From contig JAMFTG010000052.1 in assembly GCA_023974075.1 (NCBI GenBank), positions 1 to 64,000 of the forward strand: a stretch of 64,000 nt of DNA, given 5' to 3'. Made by a program: the position numbers and the translations under genes. This DNA is from Chaenocephalus aceratus (taxonomy: Eukaryota; Chordata; Actinopteri; Perciformes; Channichthyidae). Below are positions 57,104-64,000 of the stretch, one piece after another (positions within the stretch are counted from its first letter, which is position 1; each line of letters opens with the position of its first letter). The notes below the pieces were generated by a model. It searched no databases. It saw only the letters and a program-made list of their open reading frames with translations, and had not been told where the DNA came from.

Positions 57104-58789
57104 ATGGGGGCAAAGCAGGGGAGGGGGTATGTACAGCCTCCTGAGGGTCCGATAGTGGATGTCATGCGAGCAAAATATGGTGAAGAAAGTCTGTCTAAAT
57201 TAAATATATGGACGGAAATGTTCGGATTTCCTAAGGGAGGTTCTTTGAGTAAATTAAAAATCAAAGACCTAAGGGATAAATTACAAGAGTGTGAAGATGG
57301 AATGAAGAAGAAGAGTACAATTAAAGTAAAAGACTTAGAGAAACTGGACACTCATAGGAAGTGTTTAAAATACTGGGAGGATGAAGCAGAGTGCCGTGAG
57401 AGAAGGCAATTGGCCGCGGCAATAAAAAAAATACAGGCTGAGGATAAAAGTGCAAAGGAAGAGAAAAAGTGTTTTGTGTTTCCTCCTCAACATAAACTTC
57501 AGGCTTCCCTCTATCCTCTGTTTGCAGGCGTGCGGGACCCTCTCCTCGACTCAGGATTTCCATTCCCCCCTCCACCTCCTCATCTGCTGCCTGCTGAGGA
57601 GGCTCTTGGAGGAGCTGCGGCTGCTGTCAACATACCAGACGCCGCTGGAGAAGCTGCACAACAGGACAGACAGAAAAAGGAGAGAGACGAAGAGAGAGAG
57701 AGAAAAGAAAATGAAGAAGAAGCAAGACTAAAAAAGATCCAGGACAAGAGAGAGAAAAAAGAGAAAGACGCGAAGGAAGCTGAACTCTACAAAAAAGGAC
57801 GCCTCCGCTACCAGAACGAACAGGAGGGCGAAGAGAATATGACTCTCGCCTGTCCTATGATACAGGTGGCCGGACCTGATGGTGCTGCATTAGTCTATCG
57901 CCCATGGACCATAGCAGAGATGAAGGAGATATCAAGAGATCACCTGCCAGATGTTGAGTTAGGAGGTGCTAAATTCGCTACAGCACTTATCATGTTCTGT
58001 AGACAATTCACCCCTACCATGCCGGAGATAAAGATATTATTGACTCTGAAAATGGGTCCGACACACGTCAGCCACTTCACCGAAATACTGAGAGGTCAAC
58101 AGCACATGAAAAAACCCGAGTGGGAGGATGAGCAGAACGCTACCTACCGCGAGGCTTTGGGCCGCCTAGAGACTGAAATAACTAAAAAGTTCCCCGTCAA
58201 AGTCGACATGGCAAGAATCTATGCATGTAAGCAGAACCCGGAGGAAACAGTAAATGACTATTACCACCGCTTAGAACAAGTGTTCATCGAGAATAGCGGG
58301 GTTATCAAACAAGAGCCGGGGGCCGAGCCACAAACAGAGGTGGGAGTGTGGGAGACACACCTCAGCAACGCTTTCCTCAACGGCCTATCCCCGGCTATCT
58401 CTGCATCGGTGCGAAACTCCTGCATTGGCGTACTGGACGGTGCCCGGCTGGTAGAAATTCGCCGACATGCCGTGCATGCCGAGAAACGGCTCTCAGAAGA
58501 AAAGGCCAGTGAAGAAAAGAAACGCCGGGAACGCAAAGACAAGGCCCAGCTGACCATGGTCCAGGCTGTCACAACCACCTGGACCCAAGCTGAGGGCCAG
58601 GGCAGAGGGAACCGGGGGGGTTCTCGTGGCCAGGGAGGGAAAGGCAGAGGACGGGGAAGAGTCCGCAATAATCGCTGTTTTAACTGCGGAGAGACGGGTC
58701 ATCAGATCGCTGACTGCCCACGCGAGAAGCAGAAAAAGAACTTTCGCTCGGATAAATCGGATCATAACAGACAAAATTCTTCAAACTGA
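57104..58789 (+). CDS. gag: ERV Gag polyprotein, 561 aa, intact
   Basis: Gag forms the retroviral core and packages RNA. The ATG at 57104 is the first of the long frame and gives Met-Gly, compatible with N-terminal myristoylation and membrane targeting. A basic, helical matrix-like region (residues 1-130) is followed by a proline-rich linker (about 160-175, FPFPPPPPHLLP). A highly charged Glu/Lys/Arg helix (about 190-240) looks like a coiled coil. A capsid-like region follows (about 245-460), then an Arg/Gly-rich stretch (about 490-520). One zinc knuckle, CFNCGETGHQIADC, lies at about 524-537 (CX2CX4HX4C). No frameshift or premature stop is seen. The gene ends in UGA at 58787, with pro-pol continuing in the same frame. 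Overall it resembles gamma/epsilon-type Gag. Confidence 0.88.
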   Translation: MGAKQGRGYVQPPEGPIVDVMRAKYGEESLSKLNIWTEMFGFPKGGSLSKLKIKDLRDKLQECEDGMKKKSTIKVKDLEKLDTHRKCLKYWEDEAECRERRQLAAAIKKIQAEDKSAKEEKKCFVFPPQHKLQASLYPLFAGVRDPLLDSGFPFPPPPPHLLPAEEALGGAAAAVNIPDAAGEAAQQDRQKKERDEERERKENEEEARLKKIQDKREKKEKDAKEAELYKKGRLRYQNEQEGEENMTLACPMIQVAGPDGAALVYRPWTIAEMKEISRDHLPDVELGGAKFATALIMFCRQFTPTMPEIKILLTLKMGPTHVSHFTEILRGQQHMKKPEWEDEQNATYREALGRLETEITKKFPVKVDMARIYACKQNPEETVNDYYHRLEQVFIENSGVIKQEPGAEPQTEVGVWETHLSNAFLNGLSPAISASVRNSCIGVLDGARLVEIRRHAVHAEKRLSEEKASEEKKRRERKDKAQLTMVQAVTTTWTQAEGQGRGNRGGSRGQGGKGRGRGRVRNNRCFNCGETGHQIADCPREKQKKNFRSDKSDHNRQNSSN

Positions 58790-61700
58790 CTTCGGAGGGA
58801 GAGAGTGGAGGAGGGGGAGGAGGTTCGGTTCGAGGAGACGGACCCCGTGCCAACCACATCAAACCAGGGAAGTGACACACACACACACATCATACACGCG
58901 ATTGAGAAATTGGAAGAATTAGAGAGAATGTCGGTGATTAAAGAGGGTACATATTTGAAATATGACACGGAAAAAGCATTTGAGAAATTTCCCACACTGA
59001 CCTTAGCTATAATGGGGGTTGATATTACATTTCTGGTTGATTCCGGTGCTACGCACTCTGTGCTAAAAAGGGCAGATCTGCCAGATTGCAAATTTAGTGG
59101 AAGATTCATTCACTCGATAGGAGCAGGGGGGTTAACGGTGAAGGAAAAGTTTTCGATACCACTTCAGTGTAAAGATAACGGTGGTGATGATAACCATCCA
59201 TTTCCAACAACAATCAAACACAGTTTCCTGTTATCATCTGTCTGCCCAATAAATTTACTGGGACGAGATCTGATCCTCCGGTTAGGCTTAGACCTCATTT
59301 CCACAAATGAGGGGCTCAAAGTCCGACGACCAACTCCATTGATGGTTCAAAACCCCACATTTGATGGTAAAGAATTACTACATGTGTACCAATGGCTGTT
59401 AACAACTCCTGACTCTCAGGAGTTGTTGCGTTTGACTCATCAACGTGTGTTTCCACCTGCTGTGTTCATGAAAACTTCTCATTTGCATTGTACTGCTAAT
59501 GTTGTTGATAATGATGCATGTAGATACGATGATGAGAGTTTTTTGCAATGTGAGAATGATGAGATCATGCTTAAAACAATGTATTGGAATTCTCTGTGTA
59601 GCGCTATCTCTGTTACACTCACACCCACACAACACAAGCTGCATCAAATCCCAGGGGCGGTCCCACACATTTCACTAGCCAGGGGGGCCACTCAGAAATG
59701 GAGGGATTTGGGTCCAATCGTTAAAGACTGGGAATCTAGTACTGATTGGACTATCACAGACGACCCGTTGATTGAGTATTCCCCATCACATGACGTGTTT
59801 AAATACAACATTGACTGCTCAGTGCATGTACTGCGTTCTCTGACTCTGACAGGTAATGATGACTATGTTAACTCCGGTGCTGGGCCATCTGGCGCGGAGT
59901 TCTCATTTTTCAGTCATATTTCTGAGCTCCCTGACGCGCTAAAAACAGTGCCTCAAACACTGTGGGCAGCTCACAAATATGACGTAGGTTTAATCCGCTC
60001 TGCGGAGCCGGTGGTTATCACTCCTAAATCCACGTTCCGTCCAAATCAACCTCAGTATCCATTGAAACGTGAAGCTGTTGATGGCATCCGGCCAGTGTTT
60101 ATCTCTCTGCTTAAACAAGGGATCATTATTCCGTGTAATGATTCCCCGGTCCGCACTCCAGTGTTTCCTGTCAAAAAGATCAGAGACAAACCTCCTGACG
60201 AGTGGAGATTTGTCCAGGATTTGCGAGCTGTAAATGCAGCGGTTCACGCTCGGGCACCGCTGGTCCCAAATCCGTATCTGATTCTTTCCCAAGTTCCAGC
60301 CTCTGCAGCATTTTTTTCTGTCATCGACCTCTCAAATGCATTTTTCAGTGTCCCTGTACACAAAGACAGCCAATTCTGGTTTGCATTTACATATGATGGT
60401 AAACCTTACACTTTTACACGCCTGTGTCAAGGTTATTGCGAATCACCTACTGTGTACAACCAGGCATTGTGTACAAGTTTGGCCTCTCTCCAGGTTTCTA
60501 AAGGCACTGCTCTGATCCAGTATGTTGACGATCTTATGATTTGCGCACCTACAGCAGAGCAGTGTGAGGCTGATACTATTGCTTTGTTAATGCACCTCGC
60601 AGCCGAAGGCCATAAGGCCAGTTTGTCTAAACTCCAATATGTGCAAAGAACAGTTACATTCTTGGGTCATGTCATTTCAGGAGAGGGGAAAACGCTTTCA
60701 GATAAGCGTATTTCATCATTGGCTGCTCTGCCAAAACCTGTCACTAAGCGACAGATGATGTCATTTTTGGGTTTTTGTTCATACTGCAGGTCATTCATTC
60801 CAAACTATTCTCCAATCGAGTTACCACTGCGTACTATTACATACGTCACTGGTTTGAAACCTACAGATCATCTTATATGGACACCGGAAGCCGACGAAGC
60901 CTTCATTAATATGAAGCTGGCTCTACAATCGCCACCGACTCTAAGTCTACCTGATCACACTAAACCTTTCACTCAGGCAGTGGATGAACGACATGGGTGT
61001 ATGACCTCAGTTCTACTGCAAGATCATGGAGGAAAACAGAGGCCTGTGGCCTATTTCTCCTCCAAGCTAGATCCTGTAGCTGCTGGCCTGCCTAAATGTC
61101 TACGTGCAGTGGCTGCTGCTGAGAAAGCGCTCAACTCCTCACGTGACATTGTGGGATATGCACCTTTGACCCTGTTAGTTCCACATGCTGTTTCACTCAT
61201 TCTCCTTGAACAGAGAACATCACACCTCTCTGCTGCACGTTACCTCAGGTATCACACCTGCCTGTTAGACATGCCTAATGTTTATGTCAAGCGATGTAAC
61301 ACTCTGAATCCAGCGTCTCTCATGCCTTTGCCTGAAGACGGTGACGAACACGACTGTGTTGCCGTACTTTCCATTGTGTGCACACCTAGACCGGACTTAA
61401 AAGACGTTCCTCTGACCAACGCTGACCTCATTTTGTATGTTGATGGGTCTGCCTCTCGCGACCAAGGGGGCACTAATCGGGTGGGTTTTTCTGTTGTTTC
61501 AGATTCTGCTGTACTCCGTTCTGGACCGCTTCCATGTCACCTCTCAGCACAGGCAGCAGAGCTCATCGCACTAACTGAAGCCTGCACGTTTGCAGAAGGC
61601 AAAACCGTGACTATTTACACTGACTCACGATATGCTTTCGGGGTAGTACACGATTTTGGGGCTATTTGGAAGTGTAGACAATTTCTGAAATCTGATGGCA

Positions 61701-63070
61701 AACCAGTACTTAACCATGTACTGGTTGCAGGCTTACTAGACGCCATTCTGCTCCCATCTGAGGTTGCAGTCTGTAAATGTGCCGCACACGCAAACAGTAC
61801 AGACCCAGTTTCCCTAGGAAATGCGTCTGCTGACTCAGCCGCAAAGGCAGCTGCCCTGATTCCTCTCGCACCTCACGCACACTCATTTGTTAAAATCCCT
61901 GTCTCCTCCAAGACTGACAAAATGTCATCACTGACTTCCATGCAGCAGCTAGCTACGCCAGTTGAGAAGGCTCAATGGAAGGCTGCTGGGGCTGTTTTTG
62001 ACCCAAAATCCAGCACCTGGGTTGGCCCAAATTCCAATCCATGTCTTCCCAGACATTTTTTCCCTCATTTCGCTAAGTTGACACATGGGTTGGATCATGT
62101 GTCAAAAGGGGGGATGTTAGAGTCTATTAATCAGGAGTGGTTCACAAGGGGATTCACAGTAACAGCTCAAAAGCACTGTGAAGCATGCCTAATCTGCATT
62201 TTGCAAAATTCTGGTAGACCAGTAAAGGTTACAGGACCCGGAGCACATCCACCTCCCACCAGGCCATTTGAGCACCTAATGCTGGACTTCATTGAGCTTA
62301 GCCCATCAGAGGGTAAGAAGCACTGCTTAGTGATGGTCGACATGTGGTCCAAATGGGTTGAAGCTTTCCCAGTAAAAGCACAGACAGCAAATGCTGTGGC
62401 AAAGGCACTACTGAGGGAAATCATTCCTAGATGGGGACTACCAGACAAAATTTCTAGTGACAACGGTTCACATTTTGCTAATGAGGCCATTACGCAGATA
62501 GGAGAATACATGGGCATGGACATCAGAAAGCATTGTGCTTATCACCCGCAGAGTGGAGGTGGGGTGGAAAGAGAGAACGGCACAATCAAAAACAAACTAG
62601 CAAAATGCTGTGCAGACACAGGTCTGTCATGGACACAAGCTCTGCCCATTGTGCTGATGTACATGAGGATGCGGAAAAGAACACGGAGTCAACTCAGTCC
62701 ATTTGAAATCCTTTTTGGGGCTCCTCCACAGATTGGACTCAAGGCTCCAGGATGTCCTCTTCCCTCCACAACTTTGTGTGAGGATGCTATGTTGTCATAT
62801 TGTGTTAACCTATCATCCACCTTAGCAGACATCCGACGTCAGGTAGCCGCAGCCTTGCCTACCCCTGCCACTGGTCCGCTTCACCGCCTTCAACCGGGCG
62901 ACTTCGTGCTGGTCAAGGATTTCCGGAGAAAGAGCTGGAAATCCAATCGTTGGCAAGGTCCCTACCAGGTACTTCTCGTCACCCAGACAGCGGTCAAGGT
63001 CGCCGAGAGAGCTACATGGGTCCACGCCAGCCAATGCAAGGTCGTGGTCACAGGAAAGGAGAAACGATAG
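58790..63070 (+). CDS. pol: ERV Pro-Pol polyprotein (protease, RT, RNase H, integrase), intact
   Basis: Open without interruption from the codon after the gag UGA to TAG at 63068. Numbering from 58805, the domains are: protease DSGATHS near residue 79 (catalytic Asp); RT WRFVQDLRAVNAAV near 467, SVIDLSNAFFSVPV, LCQGYCESPTVYNQAL and the YVDD active site near 573; RNase H YVDGS near 878, a QAAELIAL Glu and YTDSRYA near 938; integrase zinc-binding His/Cys (HFFPHF...CEACLIC) near 1081-1128, catalytic Asp in MLDFIEL near 1160, Asp in SSDNGSHF near 1218 and Glu in GGVERENG near 1254; and a GPY-type C-terminus near 1384. All catalytic residues I can check are present. No separate start codon is needed if Pol is made by readthrough of the gag stop. 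An active copy would reverse-transcribe and integrate the genome. Confidence 0.9.
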   Translation, partial: LRRERVEEGEEVRFEETDPVPTTSNQGSDTHTHIIHAIEKLEELERMSVIKEGTYLKYDTEKAFEKFPTLTLAIMGVDITFLVDSGATHSVLKRADLPDCKFSGRFIHSIGAGGLTVKEKFSIPLQCKDNGGDDNHPFPTTIKHSFLLSSVCPINLLGRDLILRLGLDLISTNEGLKVRRPTPLMVQNPTFDGKELLHVYQWLLTTPDSQELLRLTHQRVFPPAVFMKTSHLHCTANVVDNDACRYDDESFLQCENDEIMLKTMYWNSLCSAISVTLTPTQHKLHQIPGAVPHISLARGATQKWRDLGPIVKDWESSTDWTITDDPLIEYSPSHDVFKYNIDCSVHVLRSLTLTGNDDYVNSGAGPSGAEFSFFSHISELPDALKTVPQTLWAAHKYDVGLIRSAEPVVITPKSTFRPNQPQYPLKREAVDGIRPVFISLLKQGIIIPCNDSPVRTPVFPVKKIRDKPPDEWRFVQDLRAVNAAVHARAPLVPNPYLILSQVPASAAFFSVIDLSNAFFSVPVHKDSQFWFAFTYDGKPYTFTRLCQGYCESPTVYNQALCTSLASLQVSKGTALIQYVDDLMICAPTAEQCEADTIALLMHLAAEGHKASLSKLQYVQRTVTFLGHVISGEGKTLSDKRISSLAALPKPVTKRQMMSFLGFCSYCRSFIPNYSPIELPLRTITYVTGLKPTDHLIWTPEADEAFINMKLALQSPPTLSLPDHTKPFTQAVDERHGCMTSVLLQDHGGKQRPVAYFSSKLDPVAAGLPKCLRAVAAAEKALNSSRDIVGYAPLTLLVPHAVSLILLEQRTSHLSAARYLRYHTCLLDMPNVYVKRCNTLNPASLMPLPEDGDEHDCVAVLSIVCTPRPDLKDVPLTNADLILYVDGSASRDQGGTNRVGFSVVSDSAVLRSGPLPCHLSAQAAELIALTEACTFAEGKTVTIYTDSRYAFGVVHDFGAIWKCRQFLKSDGKPVLNHVLVAGLLDAILLPSEVAVCKCAAHANSTDPVSLGNASADSAAKAAALIPLAPHAHSFVKIPVSSKTDKMSSLTSMQQLATPVEKAQWKAAGAVFDPKSSTWVGPNSNPCLPRHFFPHFAKLTHGLDHVSKGGMLESINQEWFTRGFTVTAQKHCEACLICILQNSGRPVKVTGPGAHPPPTRPFEHLMLDFIELSPSEGKKHCLVMVDMWSKWVEAFPVKAQTANAVAKALLREIIPRWGLPDKISSDNGSHFANEAITQIGEYMGMDIRKHCAYHPQSGGGVERENGTIKNKLAKCCADTGLSWTQALPIVLMYMRMRKRTRSQLSPFEILFGAPPQIGLKAPGCPLPSTTLCEDAMLSYCVNLSSTLADIRRQVAAALPTPATGPLHRLQPGDFVLVKDFRRKSWKSNRWQGPYQVLLVTQTAVKVAERATWVHASQCKVVVTGKEKR

Positions 63071-63071
63071 A

Positions 63072-63410
63072 AACAGATGACAACAAGTGACGTGTCCAAG
63101 TCACCAACAGATGACAACAAGTGACGTGTCCAAGTCACGTCCAAGTCACCAACAGATGACAACAAGTGACGTGTCCAAGTCACCAACAGATGACAACAAG
63201 TGACGTGTCCAGTCACGTCCAAGTCACCAACAGATGACAACAAGTGACGTGTCCAAGTCACCAACAGATGACAACAAGTGACGTGTCCAAGTCACGTCCA
63301 AGTCACCAACAGATGACAACAAGTGACGTGTCCAAGTCACCAACAGATGACAACAAGTGACGTGTCCGAGTCACCAACAGAGATGACAGCAAGTGACGTG
63401 TCCTAGTCAC
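63072..63410 (+). repeat. hairpin minisatellite between pol and env, nine units
   Basis: GTGACGTGTCC occurs nine times (63087, 63121, 63167, 63200, 63244, 63278, 63324, 63357, 63393). Most units read GTGACgtgtccaaGTCAC, a stem of five pairs. Shorter (~34 bp) and longer (~46 bp) units alternate. The array starts immediately after the pol stop and ends about 180 bases before the env ATG. The minus-strand frames across it are by-products. Confidence 0.92.
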
Positions 63411-63584
63411 CACCAGCACCACACTTGCACTACATACACCAAAACACACTACACACAAGGTGTCACGAGCGAGTGCCAGCTGAGCGGTTCCATATGCTCT
63501 CTGGTTCCTCGTTTGTGTTATCAGTGTGCGAAGTCTGACGGTCCGTGTCACGAAATCGACCGAGAGAATACACTCACACACTCC

Positions 63585-64000
63585 ATGGAACATTTCCCCC
63601 TCGTGATGAGGGCTCGCCTGGAGAGACGACAACGCAACCGTGAGCAATGTGAATGCTACTGGAGAGCCTGGACACTCATAGAATGGTTCCTCTGCATACT
63701 TGCCATGATAGTTGTGTTAGGACTAGTCCTATATTTTATGTATCCAGGGTCAGCATACAGCACGTCAGCCAAAATCGAGGTATCTAAGAGGTTCATGGGG
63801 AAAGGAGGGCGAACCATATGGGTCAAGGGGCGGGGGAAAGCAGGGCGAACCACATGGGTCGAGGGGCTGGTCAAGACAGGGATTGGTAACATTACTCTAA
63901 GGGATGGGGAAGATAGCGCAGTGCAGTTAGACCCGTGCAACTACATGCATTGCCCCGACCCTAAGAAACTGGGGGGGGCAGACGCCTACATTTGCTATGT
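63585..64000 (+). CDS. env: ERV Env, N-terminal part, runs off the window
   Basis: The ATG at 63585 opens a frame that stays open to the window end (138 complete codons). A basic, Arg-rich stretch (residues about 9-19) is followed by a hydrophobic segment at about 36-55 (WFLCILAMIVVLGLVLYFMY), which would act as a signal-anchor or leader. Then comes a Lys/Gly-rich region with a near-duplicate KGGRTIWV/KAGRTTWV phrase, one NIT glycosylation site, and the first Cys residues of a surface subunit. Position after pol in a different frame fits Env, made from a spliced RNA. The furin site, fusion peptide and transmembrane part lie outside the window, so integrity is unknown. The protein is not otherwise recognisable from this part. 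Confidence 0.7.
   Translation, partial: MEHFPLVMRARLERRQRNREQCECYWRAWTLIEWFLCILAMIVVLGLVLYFMYPGSAYSTSAKIEVSKRFMGKGGRTIWVKGRGKAGRTTWVEGLVKTGIGNITLRDGEDSAVQLDPCNYMHCPDPKKLGGADAYICY

Noticed and set aside
62962..63647. Minus-strand frames of 100 and 114 codons
   Set aside because: They are antisense products of the pol-env hairpin minisatellite.

Overview
The window looks like repeat-rich vertebrate chromosome, most likely teleost fish. I see no intact cellular gene. The fish assignment rests on a fish-type olfactory-receptor relic, a DIRS-type reverse transcriptase, a Helitron carrying protease-like domains, Harbinger, THAP and hAT-like DNA elements, and several endogenous retroviruses (ERVs) of mixed age. 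It is an inference, because I could run no database search.

Layout. 1-16979: DNA-transposon debris (a THAP-element relic, MITEs, a palindromic hAT element with its target duplication), a 1.8 kb tandem array in front of an olfactory-receptor pseudogene, a LINE 3' fragment and a DIRS fragment. 16980-22275: two broken ERVs of one family in opposite orientation. The plus copy has LTR, tRNA-Trp-like primer site, a 12-hairpin leader array and gag; the minus copy has the pol end, a deleted env, polypurine tract and LTR. 22276-27520: mostly featureless AT-rich DNA, then a third ERV fragment on the minus strand. 27640-31796: a 0.8 kb repeat family and a decayed Harbinger element with its SANT/MADF-like partner gene. 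31796-38808: a multi-exon minus-strand Helitron gene relic whose upstream part holds two herpesvirus-tegument-protease-like (C76) modules and two OTU modules. 38817-42618: a THAP transposon with about 0.8 kb inverted ends. 42640-47670: a decayed Tx1/L1-like LINE on the minus strand. 47675-55275: more copies of the 0.8 kb family, LINE tails and an unrecognised terminal exon. 55276-55832: a solo LTR with a 4-bp target duplication. 56201 to the window end: a young-looking ERV with LTR, primer site, full-length gag, an in-frame UGA, full-length pro-pol and the start of env.

The two observations most worth following are the paired protease modules joined to a Helitron replication protein, and the repeated use of tandem small hairpins in non-coding ERV segments (18120-18560, 57015-57087, 63072-63410). 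The window-end ERV also appears to make Pol by stop-codon readthrough: gag and pro-pol share one frame with a single UGA between them.
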